Source of the DNA: Aequorivita antarctica
Lineage (GTDB): Bacteria > Bacteroidota > Bacteroidia > Flavobacteriales > Flavobacteriaceae
Length of the DNA stretch: 64,000 nt
Direction of reading: 5' to 3'
Assembly (NCBI RefSeq): GCF_007997155.1
Contig: NZ_VORT01000004.1
Span: 308,560 to 372,559 of the forward strand
In this document: piece by piece, positions 26,986-36,043 of the stretch
Numbering within the stretch: position 1 is the first letter of the stretch
Layout of the letters: each line of letters opens with the position of its first letter
Translations under genes and position numbers: made by a program
Notes under the pieces: generated by a model
The model's database searches: none
Seen by the model: the letters and a program-made list of their open reading frames with translations, nothing else
Told to the model about the DNA's origin: nothing

Positions 26986-28151
26986 TTTTGAATAAAACAA
27001 AAATAGTACGGATAACCACTATCCCTGTCTCTCTTGAAAAATTACTTGAGGGTCAACTGGCGTTTATGTCAAAAGAATTTGAGGTTATTGCTATTTCTTC
27101 AGAGGAAGATCGTTTGAAAGAATACGGTTTTAATGAAGGAGTGCGAGTATTTCCATTGGAACTTACACGGAAAATTACTCCTATTACAGATATTAAATCA
27201 GTTTATAAATTATATCGGTTCTTAAAAAAAGAGAAACCACTAATTGTTCACACCCACACCCCAAAAGCTGGAATTGTAGGAATGATGGCTGGCTGGTTGG
27301 CAAATGTTCCTATACGATTACATACAGTTGCTGGACTGCCGTTGATGGAAGCTATCGGTTTTAAAAGAAAGGTTTTGAATCTTGTTGAAAAATTAACCTA
27401 CGGTTTTGCTACTAAAGTTTATCCCAACTCTAAAGGTTTGTATGATTTTATTGTTTCTGAAAAGTTTGCAAAACCTGCAAAGCTTTCAATAATAGGTAAG
27501 GGAAGCAGCAATGGAATTGACACCGCATATTTTGACCCATCATTATTTAATGAGCAGCAAGAGCTAACTTTGAAAGAACAAATAGCTATTCCTTTTGACG
27601 ATTTCGTTTTTGTATATGTGGGGCGTATGGTAGGTGATAAAGGTATTAATGAATTAATTGAAGCCTTTAAAGAAGTTTCTTCAAATAAAAGCAATGTTTC
27701 TTTATTGCTCGTAGGGCCATTTGAAAATGACTTGGATCCTTTGCATTCAGAAACACTTCAAGCTTTAAAGTCTCATAAAAAGATTTTTGCTGTAGGACTT
27801 CAAAATGATGTACGTCCTTATCTTTCCATAGCAGATGTTTTGACATTTCCTAGCTATAGAGAGGGTTTTCCAAACGTGGTAATGCAGGCCGGCGCAATGG
27901 GACTGCCATCAATAGTTTCAAACATTAATGGGTGCAACGAGATTATAGAAAACGGCAAGAATGGAATAATCATTTCTCCAAAAAATATAGTTGAACTTAA
28001 AAACACTATGCAACAGTTAATAGAAAATGTGGACTTATTTAAAAACTTGAAGAACAATTCGAGAAGAATGATTGTTGAGCGCTACCAAAGGGAAGAAATC
28101 TGGTCAGCGTTAATGAACGAATACCAAGTACTTAAGAGTAGTATTCAATAA
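26982..28151 (+). CDS. GT4-family glycosyltransferase
   Basis: A 389-residue GT-B enzyme. It shows HTHTPKAGIVGMMAGWLA in the N-terminal domain and VYVGRMVGDKGINELIEAF plus the donor motif SYREGFPNVVMQAGAMGLP in the C-terminal domain. This combination is close to capsular GT4 transferases of the CapM/WcaL kind, often N-acetylgalactosaminyl- or fucosaminyl-transferases, but the specificity is inferred only. It overlaps the preceding transferase by four bases; a 50-base gap follows. Confidence 0.88.
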   Translation: MILNKTKIVRITTIPVSLEKLLEGQLAFMSKEFEVIAISSEEDRLKEYGFNEGVRVFPLELTRKITPITDIKSVYKLYRFLKKEKPLIVHTHTPKAGIVGMMAGWLANVPIRLHTVAGLPLMEAIGFKRKVLNLVEKLTYGFATKVYPNSKGLYDFIVSEKFAKPAKLSIIGKGSSNGIDTAYFDPSLFNEQQELTLKEQIAIPFDDFVFVYVGRMVGDKGINELIEAFKEVSSNKSNVSLLLVGPFENDLDPLHSETLQALKSHKKIFAVGLQNDVRPYLSIADVLTFPSYREGFPNVVMQAGAMGLPSIVSNINGCNEIIENGKNGIIISPKNIVELKNTMQQLIENVDLFKNLKNNSRRMIVERYQREEIWSALMNEYQVLKSSIQ

Positions 28152-28201
28152 ACAGAAACACTTGTAGATTAATATCATATTTATATTTAAGAGAATAGTT
28201 T

Positions 28202-28843
28202 ATGTATCGTAACTTTTTTAAACTTTTTTTTGATTTCCTATTTTCATTAGTGGGGCTGGTTGTTTTAAGCCCAATTTTTATAATAGTTACTATATGTTTA
28301 TATATTGTAAATGATAGGAAACCACTTTTTTATCAACTCCGTCCTGGAAAAAATGAAAAGATTTTTAAGATTATAAAGTTCAAGACGATGAACGATAAAA
28401 CCGGCATTGATGGAGATCTCCTGAAAGATGCAGAAAGACTAACAAAAGTTGGAAAAATAGTTAGAAAAACCAGTCTCGATGAGCTTCCCCAATTAATAAA
28501 TGTATTAAAAGGAGATATGAGTTTTATAGGTCCAAGACCTTTATTGCCAGAATATCTACCTTTGTACACCGAAGTTCAAAAAAGAAGGCACTTGGTAAAA
28601 CCAGGCATTACTGGTTTGGCCCAAGCAAAAGGAAGAAACCACATGAAGTTTAGTGAAAGACTTAAAAATGATGTTTACTATGTCGAAAATCTGAGCTTTG
28701 CATTGGATATCAAAATCATTTTTCTTACTATTCGGTCTATACTTTTTAAACCTTCAAGCGTGGTAATTGGACAAACGGTAGATGACGTTGATGATATTGG
28801 CCTAAGTGAAAATTTAAGTTCTAATCATTTCAAAAAAAGATAA
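28202..28843 (+). CDS. Initiating phosphoglycosyl transferase (PglC-like)
   Basis: A 213-residue monotopic phosphoglycosyl transferase of the bacterial sugar-transferase family, with an N-terminal re-entrant hydrophobic segment. Signature residues include the catalytic Asp-Glu in KTSLDELPQL and the GPRPLLPEYLPLY motif. It would move a sugar-1-phosphate from a UDP-sugar to undecaprenyl phosphate, the first step of repeat-unit assembly. Its length matches PglC rather than the longer WbaP/WcaJ type. The next gene, an acetyltransferase, begins one base after its stop, reminiscent of pglC-pglD pairs. Confidence 0.88.
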   Translation: MYRNFFKLFFDFLFSLVGLVVLSPIFIIVTICLYIVNDRKPLFYQLRPGKNEKIFKIIKFKTMNDKTGIDGDLLKDAERLTKVGKIVRKTSLDELPQLINVLKGDMSFIGPRPLLPEYLPLYTEVQKRRHLVKPGITGLAQAKGRNHMKFSERLKNDVYYVENLSFALDIKIIFLTIRSILFKPSSVVIGQTVDDVDDIGLSENLSSNHFKKR

Positions 28844-28844
28844 A

Positions 28845-29405
28845 ATGAATATAAAGGGTAAAAAGGTTATTTTAAAAGCTATAGAAAGAGAGGATTTATC
28901 ACTATTGAATAAATGGTCCAATGATCCTGAAATAAATTATATGCTGGGTGGCTGGCATTTTCCCAGTAGTTCACAGGATCAGGAAAAATGGTACAACAAT
29001 TTATCTTTCAACAATAATAATCAACGCTTGGCCATATATACCGAGGATTTAGGTTTGATTGGAATGGTAAACCTTGTTGACATAAACTGGAAAGACCGAA
29101 GAGCGTTTACTGGAATGCTTTTAGGTGATAAGGATATGCGCGGAAAAGGCTATGGCAAAGACACTATTATGGCAGTCAACAGATATGCTTTTGAGGAATT
29201 GGGTTTAATGCGATTGGACGGTTCTATGATTTCTTATAATGAAGCCTCTCTAAAAGTTTATATTGATAAGTGTGGATGGATTAAGGAAGGAGTTAAAAAA
29301 AATGCTTATTTCAGAAAAAATGAATGGTGGGATGAAATTATTGTAGGAATTACTAGGGATGACTATTTCAATTTTTTAAGCCAAAATAATTATTGGCATG
29401 ATTAG
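28845..29405 (+). CDS. GNAT acetyltransferase, probably acting on an amino-sugar
   Basis: A 186-residue GNAT protein (RimJ/PseH-like). It opens with KGKKVILKAIEREDLSLLNKWSNDPEI and has the acetyl-CoA loop DMRGKGYGKDT near 102. In capsule loci such enzymes N-acetylate nucleotide-activated 4-amino-6-deoxy sugars. That fits with the 4,6-dehydratase and aminotransferase downstream. It sits directly after a PglC-like transferase and overlaps the next gene by eight bases, so coordinated translation is likely. A true left-handed beta-helix PglD is not seen in the window. Confidence 0.8.
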   Translation: MNIKGKKVILKAIEREDLSLLNKWSNDPEINYMLGGWHFPSSSQDQEKWYNNLSFNNNNQRLAIYTEDLGLIGMVNLVDINWKDRRAFTGMLLGDKDMRGKGYGKDTIMAVNRYAFEELGLMRLDGSMISYNEASLKVYIDKCGWIKEGVKKNAYFRKNEWWDEIIVGITRDDYFNFLSQNNYWHD

Positions 29406-30444
29406 AGAAGAATTTGGATCTGATTTTCATTATGTCCTTTCGGAAAAATGGCGCAATTTAGATGCCATTAATTCCTATTTTAATGAAAATGATTATTCTC
29501 TTCATTTTTCTGGACGTTCCGCTCTGTACTCAATTTTAAAATCAGGTATCGAACAATTCGGTTGGAAAACTATTGCTGTGCCATCCTATTATTGCCACGA
29601 AGTTTACAGTTTTATAGAGAAACTTCCAATTAGGATACATTACTATGAAATTACTCCTTTTTTTGATAGGGTTGTTTCTTTAAAAAATTGGGAGGACACA
29701 GACCAAGCAGTAATTTTGATTGTAGACTATTTTGGATTGGGAAAACCAAATATTGAAAATATTGAAGAATCTGTAATTATAGAAGATCTTACCCATAATC
29801 TTGGGGAAATAAAGAATTCAAATGCTCACTACTGTTTTGGCTCTTTAAGAAAAGTACTACCACTGCCAGTTGGTGGTTTCTGCTATTCACCTAAGAAATT
29901 AAATTTTGAAGTACCACTTCAAAATTTGAAAGCTGAAGATATAGCCGTTAAAAAAATAGCGGCTATGTATTTAAAAAAACTGTACTTAGAGCAAATATTT
30001 CACGAAAAGGATACTTTTAGAATTTTTTTTGCAGAAAGTGAGAATGATTTTGAAGAATCTTTTACTTATGCGGCACTACCTAAAATTGTTGATGAACTCT
30101 TGCGAACTCTTCGTGTGAATGAAATTATTTTAAAGAAAGGGGATAATCTTCGATTTGCAAAACAGCTTCTTAAACCAACCGAAGTTTTTCAAGTAATTTC
30201 AAACAACAATAATTCTGAATTTGCCTTAATACTTAAATTCAACGATTGTGAAAAAAGAGATTTAATGAAACATTTTTTGATTGAAGAAAGAATATATCCC
30301 ATTGTTCTATGGCCTGATCAAAAATCTGAAGCCAATAAGAACTTTCAGGATTCAATTTTATTTATTCATGTTGACTTTCGTTACAACAATAACCAGATAG
30401 AACATATTATATCAAAAATCAACCAATATACAAAGAATGCATAG
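29398..30444 (+). CDS. Divergent PLP-aminotransferase-fold protein of unknown role
   Basis: A 348-residue protein not recognised as a named family. It follows the DegT/DnrJ fold order: SGRSALY at 38-44 (phosphate-binding region), TIAVPSYYCHEV at 58-69, ILIVDYFGL near 110, IIEDLTHNLG with Asp130, and SLRKVLPLPVGGF with a candidate Schiff-base Lys152. Spacing and motifs are degenerate, and the second half has no clear match to DegT. It overlaps the GNAT gene by eight bases and the FemAB-like gene by eight bases, so the three are probably one functional unit. A genuine sugar aminotransferase exists separately at 32062. Confidence 0.6.
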   Translation: MIREEFGSDFHYVLSEKWRNLDAINSYFNENDYSLHFSGRSALYSILKSGIEQFGWKTIAVPSYYCHEVYSFIEKLPIRIHYYEITPFFDRVVSLKNWEDTDQAVILIVDYFGLGKPNIENIEESVIIEDLTHNLGEIKNSNAHYCFGSLRKVLPLPVGGFCYSPKKLNFEVPLQNLKAEDIAVKKIAAMYLKKLYLEQIFHEKDTFRIFFAESENDFEESFTYAALPKIVDELLRTLRVNEIILKKGDNLRFAKQLLKPTEVFQVISNNNNSEFALILKFNDCEKRDLMKHFLIEERIYPIVLWPDQKSEANKNFQDSILFIHVDFRYNNNQIEHIISKINQYTKNA

Positions 30445-31462
30445 TTTTGAAATAATAAATGTAAACTCACAAAAGTGGAATGAAATTGTGAGGTCTAGCT
30501 TCACCCATGATTTTCATCACACCGCATTTTATAATACCTTAGAGAATAATAATAAAGCGGTAATGCTCTATCTTGAAGAAAGTAATGATTTTATTGCGCT
30601 CCCTTTGATAATTCGTGAAATAGAAGGAACCGAATGGTTTGATGCAACTTCTGTTTATGGATATTGTGGACCAATTTCAAATAAGAAGTTTACAGACTTG
30701 AACCTATCTATTATTAAACAATTTGTTGACGAAACCAAAACATATTTCCACAATAATAATATTATAGCGGCTTTTTCAAGGCTTCACCCTCTAATTGATC
30801 AACATACGTTATTTAATAACTTCGGAATTATTGAAGAATTGAATAAAACCGTTTCAATAGACTTAACAATTAGTCCAGAGGCACAAAGAAAACAATATCG
30901 AAAATCCAATAAATCTGAGCTAAACCAATTAAGGCGTAAAGGTTTTATAATTGAAGAAGCAAAAAGTCAGGCTGAGGTTGATGCTTTTATAGCAATATAT
31001 ACCGAAACTATGGATAAAGTTGGGGCAGGAGCAGAATATTATTTCAGTAATTCATATTTTCATTTGTTTTTAAAGAATTCAGACTTTGAAAGTAAATTGT
31101 TATTAGCAAAATTTGAAGGTAAAATTGTTGCAGGAGCCATCTTCACCATCAGCAATAAAATAATGCAATACCATCTAGCAGGAACTTCGGAAGAATTTAT
31201 GAAAGATACGCCAATGAAATTAATATTGGATGAGGCACGTTTGCTGGGAAATACATTAAATTTGCAGGCTTTGCATCTTGGGGGTGGAGTGGGCGGACAA
31301 GACAGTGACTCCTTATTTAGGTTTAAATCTGGTTTTTCCAAAAATTTCTGCCAATTCTCTGTTTGGAAACAAATAAATGATCAAGAAAAATATGACTTCC
31401 TTGTTAGCCAAAAATCATTGGATAATTCGAATAACAATTATTTTCCTCTTTATAGAGGTTAG
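30437..31462 (+). CDS. FemAB-like (GNAT-fold) acyl- or aminoacyl-transferase
   Basis: A 341-residue protein resembling the FemAB/double-GNAT family. It has HHTAFYNTLE near the start, YRKSNKSELNQLRRKGF near 155, and a C-terminal GNAT half (GKIVAGAIFTI ... HLGGGVGGQDSDSLFRFKSGF). Related proteins transfer amino acids from aminoacyl-tRNA to peptidoglycan precursors, or acylate sugars in polysaccharide loci. It overlaps the PLP-fold gene upstream. With an ATP-grasp enzyme in the same locus it suggests unusual amino-acid or acyl decoration of the glycan. Substrates cannot be told from sequence. Confidence 0.7.
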   Translation: MHSFEIINVNSQKWNEIVRSSFTHDFHHTAFYNTLENNNKAVMLYLEESNDFIALPLIIREIEGTEWFDATSVYGYCGPISNKKFTDLNLSIIKQFVDETKTYFHNNNIIAAFSRLHPLIDQHTLFNNFGIIEELNKTVSIDLTISPEAQRKQYRKSNKSELNQLRRKGFIIEEAKSQAEVDAFIAIYTETMDKVGAGAEYYFSNSYFHLFLKNSDFESKLLLAKFEGKIVAGAIFTISNKIMQYHLAGTSEEFMKDTPMKLILDEARLLGNTLNLQALHLGGGVGGQDSDSLFRFKSGFSKNFCQFSVWKQINDQEKYDFLVSQKSLDNSNNNYFPLYRG

Positions 31463-31492
31463 TAAAGATTTATAGGTTTAAGTTTACGAGAA

Positions 31493-32050
31493 ATGTTGAA
31501 GCGACTTATAAATATTTTTTTTTCAATAATTATGCTCGTGTTGTTTTCATGGGTAATCATCCTGAGCATTTTTTTGGCAAGCATTGACACTTCTTCTTTT
31601 GGGCTATTTTTACAAGAGCGGGTAGGTCAATATGGAAAAACATTTAATATATTTAAAATCAGAACAATAAATGACAAAACATCCAAAATATCAAAATTCG
31701 GATTGTTTTTAAGAAAATCGAAATTAGACGAACTACCACAGTTACTAAACATTCTTTTAGGACAAATGAGTTTTGTTGGCCCCAGACCTGATATTCCAGG
31801 TTACTATGATTTATTAAAGGGAGAAGACAGAAAAATTTTGGAGTTGAAACCAGGCTTAACGAGCGAAGCTTCCTTAAAATATTACAATGAAGAATCAGTC
31901 TTACAAAATGAACCAAACCCAACAGTTTATAATGACACTGTCATTTTTCCTGATAAAGTTAGAATGAATTTGGAATATTATTATAATCACTCAATTTACG
32001 AAGACCTGAGGATAATTTTTAAAACGATATCAAAATTCTTTAGAAAATAG
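31493..32050 (+). CDS. Second phosphoglycosyl transferase (PglC-like, short)
   Basis: A 185-residue member of the same family as the gene at 28202. It has an N-terminal hydrophobic segment, catalytic SKLDELPQL and GPRPDIPGYYDLL. The C-terminal part differs (LKPGLTSEASLKYYNEE). Flavobacterial and Campylobacter-like bacillosamine clusters pair this type with an aminotransferase and a 4,6-dehydratase, exactly as found in the next two genes. The first and second copies may recognise different UDP-sugars. It starts 30 bases after the FemAB-like gene and 11 bases before the aminotransferase. Confidence 0.85.
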   Translation: MLKRLINIFFSIIMLVLFSWVIILSIFLASIDTSSFGLFLQERVGQYGKTFNIFKIRTINDKTSKISKFGLFLRKSKLDELPQLLNILLGQMSFVGPRPDIPGYYDLLKGEDRKILELKPGLTSEASLKYYNEESVLQNEPNPTVYNDTVIFPDKVRMNLEYYYNHSIYEDLRIIFKTISKFFRK

Positions 32051-32061
32051 ATTTTAAAAAA

Positions 32062-33201
32062 ATGAGTAATTCAAAAATATATCTTTCCTCCCCACATATG
32101 GGTGGTACAGAACAGTCTTTTGTTAACGAGGCATTTGAAACCAACTGGATTGCGCCATTGGGCCCTAATGTAGAAGGTTTCGAAAAAGACTTGGAAAACT
32201 ATCTTGGAGTCGAAAACCACGTTGCCGCCTTAAGCTCTGGTACCGCAGCGCTTCATTTGGCTTTGATTTTATTGGGTGTTGAGAGAGGGGATGAGGTTAT
32301 TTGCCAAAGCATGACTTTTTCTGCTTCTGCAAACCCGATAGTCTATCAAGGGGCAATCCCAATATTTGTTGACAGTGAACCGGATACTTGGAACATCTGC
32401 CCAAACCATTTGGAAGAAGCAATCAAGGACCGAATTGCCAAAGGGAAGAAACCAAAAGCAATCATTGCCGTACATCTATATGGAATGCCCTATAAAGTTG
32501 ATGAAATAAAAAAGATTTCTGAAAAATATGAAATTCCTATTGTTGAGGACAGTGCAGAAGCATTGGGAAGTAGCTATAAAGGCCAAAAATGCGGAACATT
32601 CGGAGACATTTCAATCCTTTCCTTCAACGGGAACAAAATCATTACCACATCTGGTGGTGGTGCCTTAGTCTCAAAGAATTTAAAGCTTAAAGATAAAGCC
32701 ATATTTTTGGCAACCCAAGCCCGGGACGCGGCTCCACATTACCAGCATTCAGAAATTGGCTATAACTATAGACTAAGCAATATTTCTGCGGGTATTGGTC
32801 GTGGACAAATGGAAGTTTTGGACAAACATGTTGGTTTGAGACAAAAGATGAACCAATTTTATCGTGATATTTTTCGGAATACAATGGGAGTAAAGGTTTT
32901 TTCTGAGCCCAATTCCGATTATTTCTCCAATCATTGGTTATCTTGTGTTTTAATTGATAAAGCGCTGTGTTGTTTTTCACCCGAAGAAATTAGATTGGCA
33001 ATGGCCGAAAATAATATAGAATCGCGGCCTTTATGGAAACCGATGCATTTACAGCCAGTTTTTAAAAATGCACCGTATTATGGAGCCGATATTTCAGAAA
33101 AACTTTTTGAATTTGGTCTCTGTTTACCTTCGGGCTCAAATTTAAAAGAACAAGAAAAGGTTAAGATTAACGATGTTTTAATACATTTCATCGATATTTG
33201 A
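32062..33201 (+). CDS. PLP-dependent sugar aminotransferase (DegT/DnrJ/EryC1, PglE-like)
   Basis: A 379-residue sugar aminotransferase. It opens with YLSSPHMGGTEQSFVNEAF, has ALSSGTAALHLAL for phosphate binding, VEDSAEALGS with the PLP-ring aspartate, and SFNGNKIITTSGGG with the Schiff-base lysine. PglE-type enzymes convert UDP-4-keto-6-deoxy-GlcNAc to the 4-amino sugar. The keto-sugar would be supplied by the dehydratase encoded next. The coding end overlaps the -7 box region of that gene. Activity on a UDP-sugar is inferred from neighbours. Confidence 0.9.
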   Translation: MSNSKIYLSSPHMGGTEQSFVNEAFETNWIAPLGPNVEGFEKDLENYLGVENHVAALSSGTAALHLALILLGVERGDEVICQSMTFSASANPIVYQGAIPIFVDSEPDTWNICPNHLEEAIKDRIAKGKKPKAIIAVHLYGMPYKVDEIKKISEKYEIPIVEDSAEALGSSYKGQKCGTFGDISILSFNGNKIITTSGGGALVSKNLKLKDKAIFLATQARDAAPHYQHSEIGYNYRLSNISAGIGRGQMEVLDKHVGLRQKMNQFYRDIFRNTMGVKVFSEPNSDYFSNHWLSCVLIDKALCCFSPEEIRLAMAENNIESRPLWKPMHLQPVFKNAPYYGADISEKLFEFGLCLPSGSNLKEQEKVKINDVLIHFIDI

Positions 33202-33203
33202 GA

Positions 33204-33211
33204 TATATTTG
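33204..33211 (+). promoter_or_regulatory. Possible internal promoter before the 4,6-dehydratase gene
   Basis: TATATTTG (33204-33211) matches TAnnTTTG exactly, immediately after the aminotransferase stop. It implies a start codon for the next gene downstream of about 33218 rather than the in-frame ATG at 33198. Confidence 0.45.
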
Positions 33212-33230
33212 CAATCCCAAATGTTATGAA

Positions 33231-35225
33231 ATGGTGTTGAGAAAATATTCCCTATTAGCGAGAATAAAAATGCGTAGTAAAAAAATGACTTTTTTAAATC
33301 AACGGTATTTGCCACGTTGGGCAGTTTTTTTATTGGATATATTTATCTGTATCGTTTCATTCGCAACGATGTTTTTAATACTTGACGGCACTCCACTAAA
33401 GCCCCATACAGCATGGCCAACACTTTTGCGGGGAACATTTCTAATTGCGGTCAACGTTATTTTCTTTTATTCGTTTAAAACGTATGCAGGAATTGTACGC
33501 CATTCCACATTTACCGATGTTTTTAAAGTAGCATCTTCTTCATTTTTAACGGCTTTTGCCGCTATTGCATTTAACTATATCTATTTCGTTTTCACAGGCC
33601 AAAAAATATTTTTGACCACGGGTATTTTGCTGTATATGTTCTTTTCTTTCACGTTAATGTTGTTTTTCAGAATAGCGGTAAAAGAAACATATCAATATAT
33701 AAAGACAGTAACCACTGGAAAACTAAAAAAAAGAGTGGTGATTCTAGGGATGGACGACCAAACCATTTCTTTGGGAAAAGCCCTAACCACAGAATCCAAT
33801 CTTCCCTATAAACTTGTTGGTTTTATTACCGAAAACCAAATCAATAAAAATTTAAAAATACTGAACAAGCCGGTTTTTTCTGTATCAATAACAAGTACTT
33901 CCAACGAGTTTACAGAGCTTTTAGCGCAACACAACCTTGACGGTGTTTTGATTGTAAGCGAATCGCTTAACATTAAAGAAAAAAACCAAATTGTTGAAGC
34001 TTGTCTGGCCAATAAAGTTGAAATTTTCAATGTGCCGCTTGTGGAACATTGGAACCGAAAGGAAGACATTCAAACACAAATAAAACCTATTCAGATTGAA
34101 GATTTGCTAGAGCGTACTCCCATAGCAATGGATATTCAACTCATAAAAAACGACTTGCGCGGTAAAACTATACTGGTAACTGGTGGAGCAGGCTCTATTG
34201 GTAGTGAAATTGTAAAACAGTTAGCTGCTTTCAGGCCTAAAAAAATTGTAATACTGGACAATGCTGAATCTGCTTTGCACGATATGGAACTTTATATGAA
34301 CCAAAATCACTGCGGGCTGAACTTTGCAATAATGTTAGCAGACATCAGAAACCGTGAACGCATGGAAATGCTCTTTGCGAAGTATAAATTTGATATGGTC
34401 TATCACGCTGCGGCATACAAACATGTTCCATTGATTGAAAAGAACCCACACGAAGCGATTTATGTAAATATTGGTGGAACCATAAACTTGGCAAATCTTT
34501 CTGTAAAATATAATATTGAAAAATTTGTAATGGTTTCTACTGACAAAGCCGTGAACCCAACCAATGTGATGGGAGCATCAAAACGTGCTGCAGAAATTTA
34601 TGTTCAATCCTTACAAGAACATATAAATACGGATACGCGTTTTATAACTACTCGTTTCGGAAATGTGTTAGGCTCAAATGGCTCGGTAATTCCTTATTTC
34701 AGAAAACAAATTGCTGCTGGTGGTCCGGTAACAGTTACCCATAAAGATATTATCAGGTATTTTATGACCATTAGCGAGGCATGCCAATTGGTTTTGCAAG
34801 CAGGCACTATGGGCAATGGAGGCGAAATATATGTTTTCGATATGGGGAAACCTATAAAAATCCTCGATATGGCAGAACGAATGATTCGGCTGTCTGGTCT
34901 AAAACCTTATGAAGATATTGATATAGAAATTACAGGACTTAGACCTGGCGAAAAATTATACGAAGAATTGTTGAATGATACTTGCACCTCTTTACCGACC
35001 TATCATCCAAAAATTATGGTGTCAAAAGTGCCGACACTGGATTATGGTGAAATAACTATTAAAATACAGGAAATAATTGCTCTTTCGGAATACGGAAAAG
35101 GAAAAGAAATTGTGAAAAAACTAAAAGAACTTATCCCCGAATTTTTGAGTAATAATTCAGAATATGAAATCTTGGATGTTCAGAAACATCTTCAGGTTGT
35201 ATCAGCCCCCACAGATACTCATTAA
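33231..35225 (+). CDS. Membrane-bound UDP-sugar 4,6-dehydratase (PglF/CapD-like)
   Basis: A protein of 664 residues from the chosen ATG. Four N-terminal transmembrane segments begin at RYLPRWAVFLLDIFICIVS, followed by a CoA-binding-like linker (KKRVVILGMDDQTISL) and a C-terminal short-chain dehydrogenase domain with NAD motif TGGAGSIGSE. The catalytic MGASKRAAE (Met in place of the usual Tyr) and VSTDKAVNPTNV are typical of the long PglF/WbpM class. It would make UDP-4-keto-6-deoxy-HexNAc for the upstream aminotransferase. ATG 33198 overlaps the aminotransferase stop and precedes a -7 box, so 33231 is preferred; 33270 and 33285 are alternatives. Confidence 0.88.
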   Translation: MVLRKYSLLARIKMRSKKMTFLNQRYLPRWAVFLLDIFICIVSFATMFLILDGTPLKPHTAWPTLLRGTFLIAVNVIFFYSFKTYAGIVRHSTFTDVFKVASSSFLTAFAAIAFNYIYFVFTGQKIFLTTGILLYMFFSFTLMLFFRIAVKETYQYIKTVTTGKLKKRVVILGMDDQTISLGKALTTESNLPYKLVGFITENQINKNLKILNKPVFSVSITSTSNEFTELLAQHNLDGVLIVSESLNIKEKNQIVEACLANKVEIFNVPLVEHWNRKEDIQTQIKPIQIEDLLERTPIAMDIQLIKNDLRGKTILVTGGAGSIGSEIVKQLAAFRPKKIVILDNAESALHDMELYMNQNHCGLNFAIMLADIRNRERMEMLFAKYKFDMVYHAAAYKHVPLIEKNPHEAIYVNIGGTINLANLSVKYNIEKFVMVSTDKAVNPTNVMGASKRAAEIYVQSLQEHINTDTRFITTRFGNVLGSNGSVIPYFRKQIAAGGPVTVTHKDIIRYFMTISEACQLVLQAGTMGNGGEIYVFDMGKPIKILDMAERMIRLSGLKPYEDIDIEITGLRPGEKLYEELLNDTCTSLPTYHPKIMVSKVPTLDYGEITIKIQEIIALSEYGKGKEIVKKLKELIPEFLSNNSEYEILDVQKHLQVVSAPTDTH

Positions 35226-35253
35226 AAACAACCCCTATTTTTCACGAAGGCAT

Positions 35254-35261
35254 TATATTTG
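35254..35261 (+). promoter_or_regulatory. -7 box before the wza-like gene
   Basis: TATATTTG (35254-35261), an exact -7 match 19 bases before the lipoprotein start at 35281. It lies in the 55-base gap after the dehydratase, so the export genes may have their own promoter. Confidence 0.55.
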
Positions 35262-35280
35262 TAGCCTTAAAAAATCCGTA

Positions 35281-36036
35281 ATGAATAAAATTATTATACT
35301 TCTTTTAATCTGTATTAGTCTGTTTTCCTGTGCTACCAAAAAGGAAATAGTATATTTTCAGGATGCTGAGAACCTCAATTTAAAGGAAATTGAAACCTCT
35401 TTTGAACCGATCATTGAACCTAACGATATTCTTTATATTACCGTTTCTTCCATGGATGAGGAAGTTACCAAGCCATTTAAACGGACCATTGGTTCTGAAG
35501 GCTCACCAATAACAAACAATATACAATTGCAAGGGTATCTTGTGGATTCTGAAGGGAATATCCGTTTTCCCGTGTTGGGCACGCTTCCGGTAATGGGCAA
35601 AACAAGAGGCACTGTTGAAAAGGAATTAAAAACTAAACTTTCAGAATACATTACAGACGTGGTGGTTGATGTACGGATTATAAACTTTAAAGTTACCGTC
35701 ATTGGCGAAGTGAAAGCACCCGGTGTTTTCAGAATTCAAGACGAGCGGGTTACATTGCCTGAAGCTATTGCCTTGGCAGGTGATTTTACCTTGGACGGAA
35801 ATAGAAAAGAAGTAACGGTTATTAGAGAGGAAAACGGGGTTCGCAAAGTTTCAAAAATTGATTATACGAGTTCGGAATTATTCACTTCATCGTATTATTT
35901 TTTAAAGCAGAATGATATTGTATACGTTGAACCTTCCCTTAAAGGTGTCAGGAAATCTGGTTTTATTCCAGATGTACCTGCTTTACTATCTTTAGTTACT
36001 GTAATATTAAGTACTGTTATTATTTTAACCCGTTAA
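35281..36036 (+). CDS. Outer-membrane polysaccharide export lipoprotein (Wza-like)
   Basis: A 251-residue lipoprotein with a short signal ending LFSCA (lipid-modified cysteine). It carries the Poly_export/SLBB region: IEPNDILYITVSSMDEEV, GYLVDSEGNIRFPVLGTLPVMG, then IGEVKAPGVFRI and LPEAIALAGDFT. A C-terminal hydrophobic helix (PALLSLVTVILSTVIIL) would form the outer-membrane pore. The start is at 35281, where a proper signal peptide begins after a -7 box. An upstream in-frame ATG at 35164 lies inside the dehydratase gene and is rejected. It partners the Wzc-like kinase eight bases downstream. Confidence 0.92.
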   Translation: MNKIIILLLICISLFSCATKKEIVYFQDAENLNLKEIETSFEPIIEPNDILYITVSSMDEEVTKPFKRTIGSEGSPITNNIQLQGYLVDSEGNIRFPVLGTLPVMGKTRGTVEKELKTKLSEYITDVVVDVRIINFKVTVIGEVKAPGVFRIQDERVTLPEAIALAGDFTLDGNRKEVTVIREENGVRKVSKIDYTSSELFTSSYYFLKQNDIVYVEPSLKGVRKSGFIPDVPALLSLVTVILSTVIILTR

Positions 36037-36043
36037 TATTATT

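Noticed and set aside
35164..35280. N-terminal extension of the Wza-like lipoprotein
   Set aside because: It lies within the dehydratase gene and would place the lipoprotein signal in the interior of the protein.
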